DNA of 64,000 nt. Origin: CAZCTO01 sp964501725. Its GTDB lineage: Bacteria; Bacillota; Clostridia; Saccharofermentanales; Saccharofermentanaceae. The stretch lies in NCBI GenBank assembly GCA_964501725.1, contig CAZCTO010000002.1:62001-126000 (forward strand), given 5' to 3'. Below the pieces are notes generated by a model. It did no database searches and had not been told where the DNA came from. It saw nothing but the letters and a program-made list of their open reading frames with translations. Below, piece by piece: positions 35,834-44,680 of this stretch. The position numbers and the translations under genes are program-made. The number at the start of each line of letters is the position of its first letter. Position 1 is the first letter of the stretch.

Positions 35834-35930
35834 GATAAATCAAGTCTCAGGTGTCCTCTCTCAACAGGACAAAAAGTCCGTAAAATAGGGCAAAAATGTG
35901 AAGAAAACGCAAACATTGGAATTAAAAGCA

Positions 35931-35959
35931 ATGACAATGACGGGCAAAATTGATATAGT
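35931..35959 (+). promoter_or_regulatory. Promoter of the HD phosphohydrolase gene
   Basis: ATGACA (35931-35936), 17-nt spacer, TATAGT (35954-35959), divergent from the nadB promoter about 100 nt away. Confidence 0.6.
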
Positions 35960-35974
35960 ATAACCATCGAAAGT

Positions 35975-36529
35975 TTGAGTTTTGACGAGAAAGGAAGACT
36001 GCAACTCTTGGATGCAATTATTTCTCCCAAAGCTATGCCTGCAGTATTTCCCAAATGTATCGGAGACCTGCTTGCCAGCGATCAAGTCATGGCCATGAGC
36101 CATTACATATCTCATGGCCGAACATCGACGCTGGAGCATTGTTGTGCCGTTACCTACTTCAGCATGCGCCTTTGCCGGATGCTTCGCTTGCGGGTGGATG
36201 AGCAGAGCTTGCTTCGCGGTGCATTCCTTCACGATTTTTATCTTTACGACTGGCATATTCCGGAGGCCGGAAGAAAATTGCACGGTTACAGCCATCCTGC
36301 GGTTGCACTTAGAAATGCCAGAGCTCACTTCGCGATAAACCATCGTGAGGCGGATGTCATTAAAACACATATGTGGCCGCTGACCCTTCGAAACATGCCG
36401 AGATACAGAGAATCTGTCTTAGTATGCCTTGTTGACAAGTATTGTTCTTTCCTGGAAACGATGGGTCATCGTTACCGAGGCGCTTTCCTTCAATATATAC
36501 AGGCCTTCAGAGGAGAACAAAATGGATAG
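35975..36529 (+). CDS. HD-superfamily phosphohydrolase
   Basis: Protein of up to 184 aa with the HD metal site: STLEHCCAV (first His), GAFLHDFYLYDWH (HD pair), HPAVALRNA and a distal Asp in CLVDKYCSF. It should hydrolyse a phosphate ester or nucleotide; no substrate can be named. Start uncertain: TTG 35975 lies only about 10 nt after the expected transcription start, while TTG 36008 has AAAGGA upstream; no ATG fits. Its 3' end overlaps the PAS-GGDEF gene by 8 nt. Confidence 0.75.
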   Translation: MSFDEKGRLQLLDAIISPKAMPAVFPKCIGDLLASDQVMAMSHYISHGRTSTLEHCCAVTYFSMRLCRMLRLRVDEQSLLRGAFLHDFYLYDWHIPEAGRKLHGYSHPAVALRNARAHFAINHREADVIKTHMWPLTLRNMPRYRESVLVCLVDKYCSFLETMGHRYRGAFLQYIQAFRGEQNG

Positions 36530-37457
36530 AATGATATTGAATCCTCTGGACGCAGGAAAAATGAGCGAGTCGGAAATGTGTCGCGAAATGCTGGATGTAG
36601 CGTTTGAGGGTGTTTACTTTATTGACCGGAAATTCAACGTTACCTTTTGGAATGACAGCGCGGAAAGGATTACCGGGATTCCGGCCGCTGAAATCGTCGG
36701 GAAAATATCGACGGAAAGTATTCTGAAACCGGTTGATCAGGATGGTAATCCGATTACAGAGGCAAGGTCGCCGCTCAAGATGTCCATGATGGACGGTAAA
36801 ACCAGAGAGACGGAAGTATATATCCGGCACCGGGACGGACATCGTGTTCCGGTCATTATGCGTACCGTTCCGATCAAACGATTCACCAAAATTCTCGGAG
36901 TCATGGAAGCATTCATCGATGTGACAACCCGCCAGGAAATTCAGAGCGTGGCCGAGAGATACAAAGAACTCGCATTCACGGATAAATTGACCGGACTTTA
37001 TAACCGCCGTTATACGGAGGATTTCATCAAGTCCAGGATCGATGATTTCAGGCGGCATGGCATACCGTTTTGCGTGATGTTTTTGGATATTGACCATTTC
37101 AAGGCTTTCAATGACAACTACGGTCACGAGCTGGGGGATGATGTAATCCGTATGGTAGGGAAAGCCTGTACGTTGATGATCCGCTCCTCGGATCTGTTCG
37201 GCAGGTTCGGCGGAGAGGAGTTCGTTGCAGTACTCACCGGAACCAACGAGCAAAATATGTATGTGATTGCCGATACTATGAGGAGCATTGTCGAAAACAC
37301 AGGCATCCGGTCACAGGACAAAGCCCTCAAAGTAACGATTTCGATCGGCGCGACCATGGCCCGTCTCGATGATTCGGTTGAGGCGATTTTGAAGCGTGCT
37401 GATGAGCTCCTTTATGTCAGTAAAGAATCGGGAAGAAACCAGGTTACGACCGGGTAA
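36522..37457 (+). CDS. PAS-GGDEF diguanylate cyclase
   Basis: Cytoplasmic protein of 311 aa. A PAS domain (EGVYFIDRKFNVTFWNDSAE, about residues 28-140) precedes a GGDEF domain (TDKLTGLYNRRYTEDFI, from about 155). The catalytic motif is GGEEF in RFGGEEFVAVL, active in this family, with an I-site RxxD five residues before it (RSSDLFGRF). It makes cyclic di-GMP in response to a ligand or redox cue sensed by PAS. The start at 36522 follows AGAGGAG and overlaps the HD gene, so the two are coupled. Confidence 0.92.
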   Translation: MDRMILNPLDAGKMSESEMCREMLDVAFEGVYFIDRKFNVTFWNDSAERITGIPAAEIVGKISTESILKPVDQDGNPITEARSPLKMSMMDGKTRETEVYIRHRDGHRVPVIMRTVPIKRFTKILGVMEAFIDVTTRQEIQSVAERYKELAFTDKLTGLYNRRYTEDFIKSRIDDFRRHGIPFCVMFLDIDHFKAFNDNYGHELGDDVIRMVGKACTLMIRSSDLFGRFGGEEFVAVLTGTNEQNMYVIADTMRSIVENTGIRSQDKALKVTISIGATMARLDDSVEAILKRADELLYVSKESGRNQVTTG

Positions 37458-37575
37458 TAAGGCTGTTTGTCGCTTCCCGATAATAAAAAATCCATTCGGG
37501 GAAAATGAAGAATTTGTGAACTAAATATGAAAATTCACTTGTTTTTTTCTGCACCGTGAATATAATAAAAATAGG

Positions 37576-37604
37576 TTGACACCCCCGTACGATGCCTTTA
37601 TCAG
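37576..37604 (+). promoter_or_regulatory. Promoter of the histidine phosphatase gene
   Basis: TTGACA (37576-37581), 17-nt spacer, TATCAG (37599-37604). Confidence 0.65.
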
Positions 37605-37729
37605 ACTGAAGGTTTTTCTCCGTGGTTCTTAATTGCGTGTGGTTGTACGTGTCTCCTCCCGGTTCGGTCAGGCATTTTTACAAAGACCAATCCCGGAAAT
37701 CCTTTCATAATCTAGATCGGGAGGTGCTT

Positions 37730-38296
37730 ATGACTACAATATATTTTGTAAGACATGCAGAACCTGACCTGAAAAATAGGGATGACGCATTGCGTCCCCT
37801 GACCTCAAAGGGAAGAGCGGACAGCATGCGGCTCTCGGAGTTTTTCGGAAATATGGGCGTGGATTATGTTTATTCCAGCCCGTTAAGAAGAGCGGTTGAG
37901 ACGGTGAAGCCCCTTGCAGAGCGTTATGAAAAACCGATTTATCTCGAGCGCGATTTCAGTGAACGCAAAATTGCGGACGAATGGATCGATAATTATGACG
38001 AATTCCTTGAGCGTCAGTGGTCGGACTTTCTTTATAAAAAGAAGAGCGGGGAGTGCCTGCAAACCGTTCAGGACAGGAATATAGCGGCGACCAATATGCT
38101 TTTGCTGAAGCACAGGAATAAGAAAGTTGTCGTCGGCAGCCACGAGAATTCGCTTGGAACAATTATCAACTACTACACCAAAAAGTTTGGTTTCGCGGAG
38201 TTGACTAAGGTTAAAAACTTAAGACCTTGGATTGTTGAGTTCAAATTTAACGGCGTGGAATGCGTTGATGTATGTGATTATTGCCTGGACAGCTGA
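37730..38296 (+). CDS. Histidine phosphatase family protein
   Basis: Phosphoglycerate-mutase-like phosphatase of 188 aa. Phosphohistidine motif YFVRHAEPDLKNRDD (RHA at the N-terminus), YSSPLRRAVETVKPLAERY and the second His in VVVGSHENSLGTIINYY. A small-molecule phosphatase; substrate unknown. The ATG at 37730 follows GGGAGGTG; the longer open frame has no site. Followed by a bidirectional terminator. Confidence 0.87.
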   Translation: MTTIYFVRHAEPDLKNRDDALRPLTSKGRADSMRLSEFFGNMGVDYVYSSPLRRAVETVKPLAERYEKPIYLERDFSERKIADEWIDNYDEFLERQWSDFLYKKKSGECLQTVQDRNIAATNMLLLKHRNKKVVVGSHENSLGTIINYYTKKFGFAELTKVKNLRPWIVEFKFNGVECVDVCDYCLDS

Positions 38297-38323
38297 AAAC
38301 CAACATAAGTGTATAAAATAATG

Positions 38324-38361
38324 AAAGAGACCGGCTTCCGTATCGGGATGCCGGTCTCTTT
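38324..38361. terminator. Bidirectional terminator between phosphatase gene and gdhA
   Basis: 12-bp stem AAAGAGACCGGC / GCCGGTCTCTTT with a 14-nt loop; A-rich on one side and T-rich on the other, between two converging genes. Confidence 0.85.
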
Positions 38362-38407
38362 AAATAAACTATTAATTAACTGCTAACGATAACCGTAATG
38401 GATTCTC

Positions 38408-39748
38408 TTAGTAAGCAACACCGTGGCTGAGCATAGCATCGGCGATCTTCATAAGACCGGCAATATTGGCTCCGAGAACCAGATCATCAGGATTGCCGTA
38501 TTCGGTTGCGGCTGCGGTTGCACTCTTGAAAATATTTTGCATGATCTGCTTCAGCTTGGCATCGACTTCTTCGAATGTCCAGGAAAGACGCATGGAGTTC
38601 TGGCACATTTCCAGACCGGAGGTCGCAACGCCGCCGGCGTTTGCTGCTTTTCCGGGGGCGAAATAGACACCGGATGCCTTGAAAAGATCAACCGCCTCAG
38701 GTGTGCTGGGCATGTTGGCGCCTTCACCGACGTACTTACATCCGTTAGCGATCAGCAGTTTCGCGTCGCTCTCGTTGAGCTCGTTTTGTGTAGCGCAGGG
38801 TAGGGCGATGTCGCACTTGACGGACCAGACTCCCTTACCTTCTGTATAGGTTGAGCCGGGAACGAGTGTTGCATATTCGCTGATTCTGGCGCGGCGAACT
38901 TCCTTAATATCTTTGGCAACAGCCAGGTTGATTCCGTTCGGATCATAAACATAACCGTTGGAGTCAGAAAGAGTAACTACTTTAGCGCCGAGCTCCGTGG
39001 CCTTCTGGGCTGCATAGATCGCAACGTTTCCGCTTCCGGAAATAACGACGGTCTTTCCTTTGAAAGATTCACCTTTGGCCTTGAGCATTTCGTCTACGAA
39101 GTAGCACAGACCGTAGCCGGTGGCTTCCGTGCGTGCAAGGGATCCGCCGTAGCTGAGGCCTTTGCCGGTAAGAACTCCGGTGACTTCGTTGGTCAGACGC
39201 TTGTACTGGCCGTACATAAAGCCGATTTCTCTTGCGCCCGTTCCGATATCGCCCGCGGGAACGTCCGTAAACTGGCCGATATGACGCTGTAATTCGGTCA
39301 TGAAGCTTTGGCAGAAGCGCATTACTTCGTTATTGCTCTTGCCCTTCGGATCAAAATCGCTTCCGCCCTTTGCGCCGCCCATGGGAAGGCCCGTCAGGGA
39401 GTTCTTGAAGCACTGTTCAAATCCGAGGAACTTGATAACAGACAGGGTTACCGAGGGGTGAAGGCGTAAGCCGCCCTTGTAAGGACCGATCGCCGAGTTG
39501 AACTGAATCCGGTAACCGCGGTTGACCTGAACTTTACCCTGATCGTCAACCCATGAAACACGGAAGGTAACCATTCTCTCCGGCTCAACAATGCGCTCGA
39601 TGATTCCGGCCGCTTCGAGGTCGGGACGACGCTCGATCACGGGTTCGATGGATTCCAGAACTTCCTTCACGGCCTGCAGAAACTCAGTTTCATTCGGGTC
39701 TCTTTCTTTGACTTTGTTGAATACACGATTCAAATACGCATTGTTCAT
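38408..39748 (-). CDS. gdhA: NADP-type glutamate dehydrogenase
   Basis: Hexameric GDH of 446 aa (small-subunit type), interconverting 2-oxoglutarate plus ammonia and glutamate. Substrate-site KGGLRLHPSV and LPMGGAKGGSDFDPKGKS (catalytic Lys), proton relay Asp in FTDVPAGDIGTGAREIGFM, and the dinucleotide motif VVISGSGNVAIYAAQK are intact. Length and sequence fit the biosynthetic NADP group. Its short leader contains a terminator hairpin at 39768-39798. Ribosome site GGAGG lies 10 nt before the ATG. Confidence 0.96.
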   Translation of the reverse strand: MNNAYLNRVFNKVKERDPNETEFLQAVKEVLESIEPVIERRPDLEAAGIIERIVEPERMVTFRVSWVDDQGKVQVNRGYRIQFNSAIGPYKGGLRLHPSVTLSVIKFLGFEQCFKNSLTGLPMGGAKGGSDFDPKGKSNNEVMRFCQSFMTELQRHIGQFTDVPAGDIGTGAREIGFMYGQYKRLTNEVTGVLTGKGLSYGGSLARTEATGYGLCYFVDEMLKAKGESFKGKTVVISGSGNVAIYAAQKATELGAKVVTLSDSNGYVYDPNGINLAVAKDIKEVRRARISEYATLVPGSTYTEGKGVWSVKCDIALPCATQNELNESDAKLLIANGCKYVGEGANMPSTPEAVDLFKASGVYFAPGKAANAGGVATSGLEMCQNSMRLSWTFEEVDAKLKQIMQNIFKSATAAATEYGNPDDLVLGANIAGLMKIADAMLSHGVAY

Positions 39749-40183
39749 ACTTTACTTTCCTCCATATAAAAAAGTTCGCCGGCGAAGCTCGGGCGAACCA
39801 GTCAATCGCCCTCGATTGCTTAACAGATTGATTATAACCCCAATTATTTCAAAATGGAATAGCGAAAAAGACAAAATATGAAATTTATTTCGAGGTAAGT
39901 TGCAGAAAAGACATCTTCGGAAAAATTGCCCCGGGAAGCCATAACCCTTGAAAAAGGCTTTATATTGCTTGAATACGGTTTTTTAACCGCCAAAGCAATA
40001 CGCAGAATTCGAAATATTCAAAATCAGAAGTTGCAAAAACAGCAATGACTTGCAACGAAAATCGTTAACCCAAAAGCTGCCATACCATGTGCGAATACCA
40101 AGCGACGGGGTTTTCTCTGCGTCCTTATGCGAGTATACTCAAATACAGAAAGCTTGCATAAAAACTTCGAGGGGGCGTGCAGA
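39749..40183. other. Gene-free divergent control region between gdhA and GNAT pair
   Basis: These 435 nt carry the gdhA leader (below) with a TATAAT box on the minus strand near 39830-39835. The remainder is A+T-rich, with a 6-bp inverted repeat GTTGCA...TGCAAC at 40031-40057. I see no other gene. Confidence 0.5.
39768..39826 (-). promoter_or_regulatory. gdhA leader with terminator/antiterminator-like hairpins
   Basis: Minus strand, 5' to 3': hairpin CAATCG/CGATTG, then GTTCGCC / GGCGAAC stem followed at once by TTTTTT (39768-39773), an intrinsic terminator about 20 nt before the gdhA start. GGGCGA from the first hairpin can instead pair with TCGCCC of the terminator's 5' arm, a mutually exclusive antiterminator. 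The layout is that of a compact attenuator or riboswitch; no known glutamine-riboswitch core was recognised. Confidence 0.6.
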
Positions 40184-40606
40184 ATGGAAGTCAGAAAGAT
40201 GACCATTGAAGATTATGATATGGCATTCGAGATGTGGACTCATACATCTAAAGAAGGAATGCGAAGCGTAGATGACTCCAGAGAAGGAATTGATTCTTTT
40301 CTGAGGCGAAACCCGGATACCAGTTTTGTGGCGATCTCCGAAGATAGTGTTGTCGGAGTTATTTTATGCGGGCATGACGGGCGCAGGGGACATATTTATC
40401 ATACCTCGGTCCGGGATCCGAACCGCTGGCGTACTATCGGCAGAGCGTTACTCGAGGCGGTATATGATTCAATGAAGAAAGAAGGAATTCGTAAAGTCGG
40501 GTTGCTGGTCGATTCGGACAATGATGCCGGTAATTTATTCTGGGAGATGCAGGGGTGGGTCCGGCGGAAAGATCTGAATTATTACGATAAATCAATCATT
40601 GAGTAA
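40184..40606 (+). CDS. GNAT-family acetyltransferase, tandem copy 1
   Basis: Protein of 140 aa of the Gcn5-related N-acetyltransferase fold. MTIEDYDMAFEMW starts the fold and GVILCGHDGRRGHIYHTSV is strand 4. The acetyl-CoA pyrophosphate loop, R-x-x-G-x-G in active enzymes, reads RWRTIG, with the central Gly replaced by Thr. About half of its residues match the next gene, so the two are a tandem duplication. The ATG at 40184 follows GAGGGGG. Confidence 0.8.
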   Translation: MEVRKMTIEDYDMAFEMWTHTSKEGMRSVDDSREGIDSFLRRNPDTSFVAISEDSVVGVILCGHDGRRGHIYHTSVRDPNRWRTIGRALLEAVYDSMKKEGIRKVGLLVDSDNDAGNLFWEMQGWVRRKDLNYYDKSIIE

Positions 40607-40674
40607 TCAATATTCGGAAAGGAATAAACAAATTGTGTACGGATCGATTCCGCGCACGATGTTTTCATAAAAAG

Positions 40675-41109
40675 ATGAATGGAATTCGCCCTTTTTTATC
40701 GGACGATTACGAGAAAGTATATGCCATGTGGACGCAGGCCGAAGGGATTGGCATGCGGTCGCTCGATGATTCAAAAGCAGGGATCGGGAAATTTCTCCGA
40801 AGGAACCCGTCGACTTGTTTTGTATATGAGGCAGAAGGTGAGATTGTCGGCGTGATTCTCGGCGGACACGATGGACGAAGAGGATTGATTTATCATGCGT
40901 TGGTTCACCCGGATTTTCGCGGCCGCGGGATCGGTAAAGCCTTGGGAGGGGCGGTATGTGAGGCGATGAGAAAAGAAGGAATCCATCGTATCGCGATTGT
41001 TGTGAAAAGAACCAATGAAAGCGGCGCGACTTTTTGGCGGAAACAGGGTTGGGAAGAGCGGGATGACCTGATCTACTTTAACAAGAGCCTAAACTCCGAT
41101 AATGTATAA
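40675..41109 (+). CDS. GNAT-family acetyltransferase, tandem copy 2
   Basis: Protein of about 144 aa, paralogue of the preceding gene: both share MRS.DDS..GI..FLRRNP and GVIL.GHDGRRG.IYH. Here the acetyl-CoA loop is canonical, RGRGIGKALGGAV. The start is uncertain: ATG 40675 matches the N-terminus of copy 1, but TTG 40633 has the better site (GGAAAGG, 10 nt) and would add 14 residues. Likely N-acetylates an amine or amino acid; substrate unknown. Confidence 0.8.
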   Translation: MNGIRPFLSDDYEKVYAMWTQAEGIGMRSLDDSKAGIGKFLRRNPSTCFVYEAEGEIVGVILGGHDGRRGLIYHALVHPDFRGRGIGKALGGAVCEAMRKEGIHRIAIVVKRTNESGATFWRKQGWEERDDLIYFNKSLNSDNV

Positions 41110-41228
41110 AATCGGACACGTAAGCGTTCCGCTTCGATGGATTGCGTTGCTTTTTGCCGCGGATATGTTTAGTATTTATTTGACTGAAAACAGGCAGTCT
41201 TTTTTGGGGTGGTTTTAGGAGGAAATGC

Positions 41229-42128
41229 ATGAATCCTGATTTACAAAGAGAAAAATTTATCGATATCGTGGCGCGCTTTACCGCCTATTCTTCCAAGCAT
41301 CTGCCGGATGACGTATCCGCAAAACTTCTGGAGATGCGCGAGGAAGAGACGTCCGACGTTGCGAAGATAATATATGATTCCATGTTTCGGAATTTGGAAA
41401 TGGCGGCAAAACTGGACCGGCCGACCTGTCAGGATACCGGAATCATACAGTATTTTGTCAAAGTCGGCACCCGCTTTCCGCTCATCGATGTCATCGAAGA
41501 ATGCTTGCGGGAAGCGGTGCTCAAAGCGACGGTCATCGGACCGCTCCGACATAACGCGGTAGAGGTTTTCGATGAAGAAAACACCGGGAACAACATCGGG
41601 TACCGGATTCCCTGGATTGACTGGGAAGTCGTACCGGACTCTGACAAAGTCGAAATTTATATGTATATGGCCGGCGGCGGATGCAGCCTTCCGGGTATGG
41701 CAAAAGTGCTGATGCCGCTCGAAGGATACGAAGGCATTGTGAAATTCGTTTTTGACCAGGTCACTTCTTATGGGATCAATGCCTGCCCTCCTTTACTTGT
41801 GGGAATCGGAATTGCCGGATCCGTCGAGGTTGCGGCCAAATTATCGAAAAAAGCCCTTCTTCGCCCCATCGGATCCCATAACGCCAATCCGATCGGGGCG
41901 GAACTGGAAAAGAGAATGCAAGACGGTCTGAATGCCATCGGAATCGGACCCGGCGGACTTACCGGCGCCAAATCCGTTATGGGCGTCCACATCGAACAGG
42001 CAGCACGTCATCCGGCAACACTTGCCGTCGGAATATCCACCGGTTGCTGGGCGCATCGAAGATCCTTGATCCGCATCGATGCCGACCTGGGATTCGAGGT
42101 GCTTTCACACAAGGAGGCTTCATGGTGA
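41229..42128 (+). CDS. fumA-like: Fumarate hydratase class I, alpha subunit
   Basis: Iron-sulfur hydro-lyase subunit of 299 aa (TtdA/FumA-N type). Three Cys for the [4Fe-4S] cluster are visible: RPTCQDTGI, GGGCSLPGMAKVL and ISTGCWAHRR. With the beta subunit it interconverts fumarate and malate, or dehydrates L-tartrate; fumarase is the more common role in clostridia. AGGAGG precedes the ATG. It overlaps the beta gene by 7 nt. Confidence 0.9.
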   Translation: MNPDLQREKFIDIVARFTAYSSKHLPDDVSAKLLEMREEETSDVAKIIYDSMFRNLEMAAKLDRPTCQDTGIIQYFVKVGTRFPLIDVIEECLREAVLKATVIGPLRHNAVEVFDEENTGNNIGYRIPWIDWEVVPDSDKVEIYMYMAGGGCSLPGMAKVLMPLEGYEGIVKFVFDQVTSYGINACPPLLVGIGIAGSVEVAAKLSKKALLRPIGSHNANPIGAELEKRMQDGLNAIGIGPGGLTGAKSVMGVHIEQAARHPATLAVGISTGCWAHRRSLIRIDADLGFEVLSHKEASW

Positions 42129-42742
42129 GCAAAAAAATATTAACCACTCCGATATCCGCGGAAGACGTCGAAGCTCTTTCGATCGGGGATATCATTTATT
42201 TGAACGGATATCTGATTACCGGACGCGACGATGTGCATCAACGCGCAATCAAGCAGGGTAAGGAACTGCCGGTTGACCTTTTGGGCAAAGCCATTTTTCA
42301 CGCGGGTCCGATCATGAAATCAATCGAGGGGCAACCGGGAAAATACAAGGTCATTTCCATCGGTCCGACCACCAGCATGCGCATGGAGAAATTGGAGAAG
42401 GAGTTTATCGGCAAGACGGGTGTCCGGGTGATCGTCGGCAAAGGCGGAATGGGCGAAAAAACCGCCTCCGCATGTATTGCGCACAAGGCGATCCATACCG
42501 TTTTTCCGGGTGGCTGCGCGGTGCTTGCCGCCGAGTGTGTCGAAGAAGTCGAAGGGGTGGAGTGGCTCGATCTCGGGATGCCCGAGGCGATGTGGATCAT
42601 GAAGGTCAAAGAATTCGGTCCGCTCATCGTGTCCATCGATACAAAAGGAAACAACCTTTTCGAGAAAAATAAGCTCGGCTTCAACGAGAAAAAGATCCCG
42701 CAAGTCGAAGAAATTTGCCGCCACGTTGATTATTTGAAATAG
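42122..42742 (+). CDS. Fumarate hydratase class I, beta subunit
   Basis: Partner subunit of 206 aa (TtdB/FumA-C type). Motifs: DIIYLNGYLITGRDDVHQRA (catalytic loop), FHAGPIMK, SIGPTTSMRMEKLE and IVGKGGMGEKTASAC. The split alpha/beta arrangement is normal in anaerobes. The ATG at 42122 lies inside the alpha gene's last codons, with AAGGAGG in alpha coding sequence as its ribosome site, so translation is coupled. Confidence 0.9.
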   Translation: MVSKKILTTPISAEDVEALSIGDIIYLNGYLITGRDDVHQRAIKQGKELPVDLLGKAIFHAGPIMKSIEGQPGKYKVISIGPTTSMRMEKLEKEFIGKTGVRVIVGKGGMGEKTASACIAHKAIHTVFPGGCAVLAAECVEEVEGVEWLDLGMPEAMWIMKVKEFGPLIVSIDTKGNNLFEKNKLGFNEKKIPQVEEICRHVDYLK

Positions 42743-42786
42743 ACCTGCTTTTTCAATGACCTCAGTTGATATCGAAGAGGACCGCG

Positions 42787-43332
42787 ATGAAGATTAACGT
42801 CATTCGACATGCCAAGGTCGATTATCGCTTCCCCTCCCGGCTCAGCCCGGAGGAGCAAATTGAAGCTGCGCAGTTATATGATACCTCCCCGATCATCAAA
42901 GAAAAGGCTTTCTCAATCGTTACGTCCGCGCCTGTATTTATCAGTAAACTCCGTCGAAGCAGGGACACGGCGCTGTTGCTTTTCGGTGACAGAGATTTTA
43001 TCGAGTCCGAATTGTTTAACGAGGTACCCCTTATGCCGTTTGCCCGGATGAATATCCGGTTTCCGGATTGGCTATGGGATATCGGCGGAAGATTGTCGTG
43101 GTTTTTTTCGGGCGCAACGCAACCGGAGCGGAAGCCGGAGACGCGAAAAAGAGCAGATAAGGCGATTGAGCTTATGGAATCGGTTATGGAGGGCGGTGCG
43201 GAAGAGTGCTATCTGATCACGCATGCGTTTTTTATGCACACGCTGTTCCGGCAGCTTCGGAAAAGAGGATATGGTTCCGATTCGCATTCTTTGAAAATTG
43301 ATAATCTTCAGCGTTTCATTTTTACGAAATGA
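42787..43332 (+). CDS. Histidine phosphatase family protein (second)
   Basis: Protein of 181 aa. The N-terminal KINVIRHAKVDYRFPSRLS carries the phosphohistidine (RHAK form); SKLRRSRDTALLLFG and LITHAFFMHTLFRQL provide the second Arg and His. It differs from the copy at 37730 in the middle region, so this is not a recent duplicate. Substrate unknown. It follows the fumarase genes by 44 nt and may be read through from them. Confidence 0.75.
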   Translation: MKINVIRHAKVDYRFPSRLSPEEQIEAAQLYDTSPIIKEKAFSIVTSAPVFISKLRRSRDTALLLFGDRDFIESELFNEVPLMPFARMNIRFPDWLWDIGGRLSWFFSGATQPERKPETRKRADKAIELMESVMEGGAEECYLITHAFFMHTLFRQLRKRGYGSDSHSLKIDNLQRFIFTK

Positions 43333-43380
43333 CCTTCAAATCGACCAATCAACCGAATCGAAAGGAAAGGAATCGCAGCA

Positions 43381-43863
43381 ATGGAGATCCGAAGAGCAAC
43401 AACGGAAGATATCGGGCAACTGACTGAGATACGAATGCAATTTATTCGAGAGTCAAACGGCGCGGCGTTGGAGGTTGAAAGGGAGCAGCTTTTGCTTGCG
43501 AATCTGAACAGATATTTCGAAGCACATATCAACCGGGATTTCTTTGCTGAGCTTGCCCTGGTCAAAGGTAGAGTCGTTGCGGCGGTGTTCCTCTGCATCT
43601 TGGAAAAACCGGCCAATATGTCCTATCCGGACGGCAGAGAGGGAACCGTGCTGAATGTGTATGCAAGCCCGGAATACCGTAAACGGGGGATTGCCACGCT
43701 CCTTTTGGATCGAATAATGGAAGAGGCAGACAGGCAGAAACTCTTCTCGTGCGAACTGATTGCGACCGAGATGGGACGGCCTCTTTATGAGAAGTTCGGG
43801 TTTAAGCAAATTCACGGCACGTATATGAAACGGAAGCCTTTTTCGGACAATCGGGCCATGTAG
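43381..43863 (+). CDS. GNAT-family acetyltransferase
   Basis: Protein of 160 aa. Starts MEIRRATTEDIGQLTEIRMQ; the acetyl-CoA loop is YRKRGIATLLLDRIM (R-x-x-G-x-A), and MGRPLYEKFGFKQI is the C-terminal GNAT motif. Substrate unknown. AAAGGAAAGGAA lies upstream of the ATG. It is unrelated at close range to the tandem pair at 40.2-41.1 kb. Confidence 0.87.
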   Translation: MEIRRATTEDIGQLTEIRMQFIRESNGAALEVEREQLLLANLNRYFEAHINRDFFAELALVKGRVVAAVFLCILEKPANMSYPDGREGTVLNVYASPEYRKRGIATLLLDRIMEEADRQKLFSCELIATEMGRPLYEKFGFKQIHGTYMKRKPFSDNRAM

Positions 43864-43884
43864 TAAGATCAGTTAACTAAAAAA

Positions 43885-44526
43885 TTATAAGAGCTCGTGC
43901 CAGCCGGTAATTGTGTGATCTGCGACGAACTTAATTTGCGGCCAATCATGCGCGGAGGAGTCATCATAGACGCCACAGACGCGAAAACCGCCGGCTTTGG
44001 CGCCGTGTATACCCTCCAAAATATCCTCGTATACGATACATTCTTCGGGAGAAAAACCCAGACGCTCCGCCGCGAGAAGATAGATATCCGGGAATCCCTT
44101 GCCGCGACTTACCTCGTGGAGCATGGTAACGGACGAAAAAAGATCCAGAACGCCGTTATTGCGGAGCGCATACTCGATGCTTGACCGTGTAAGCGCCGTA
44201 GCGACCGCAAGTTTCAGTCCTTTCTGGTGAAGATGACGCAAATATTCCTCCGCACCGTCTTTCAGGCGGATCCGGGTCGCATACTCTTCATCCGCCATTT
44301 GGCTCCAACGATTCGTGACTTCGTCGACGGTTAACGACAAGCGGTAACGATCGATCGTATATTCCGCGGCCTTGCGGTAACCCATCGTTTTAACGGTCTG
44401 GGAGTAATCTTCTGTGGCACATATCCCGTGCTCCTTCAGAAAACGGATATCGATATCCATCCACATTTGCATGGAATCAAGAAGAGTGCCGTCCAGATCA
44501 AAAATGGCGCCTTTGGTAATACTCAT
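43885..44526 (-). CDS. HAD-superfamily hydrolase (phosphatase/phosphomutase-like)
   Basis: Protein of 213 aa. Motif I AIFDLDGTLLDSM holds the nucleophile and acid/base Asp pair; motif II is AVATALTRSS; motif III and IV correspond to RGKGFPDIYLLAAERLGFSPEECIVYED. This is the beta-phosphoglucomutase/GS-15 branch with a helical cap. The start at 44526 follows AAAGGAG by 6 nt. Convergent with the GNAT gene before it. Confidence 0.87.
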   Translation of the reverse strand: MSITKGAIFDLDGTLLDSMQMWMDIDIRFLKEHGICATEDYSQTVKTMGYRKAAEYTIDRYRLSLTVDEVTNRWSQMADEEYATRIRLKDGAEEYLRHLHQKGLKLAVATALTRSSIEYALRNNGVLDLFSSVTMLHEVSRGKGFPDIYLLAAERLGFSPEECIVYEDILEGIHGAKAGGFRVCGVYDDSSAHDWPQIKFVADHTITGWHELL

Positions 44527-44680
44527 AGGTTGCTCCTTTTTGTGATTGCACAATTATTTTATCACGGAACAGATGATATAAGCCGGACAGGAAAAGATGA
44601 AAAACGACGCTGCACTGCATGAAAAAACGATGGTTTTCTTCTGTTATACTGAAGGAAAGTATCGACCGGGAGGATTGAAT

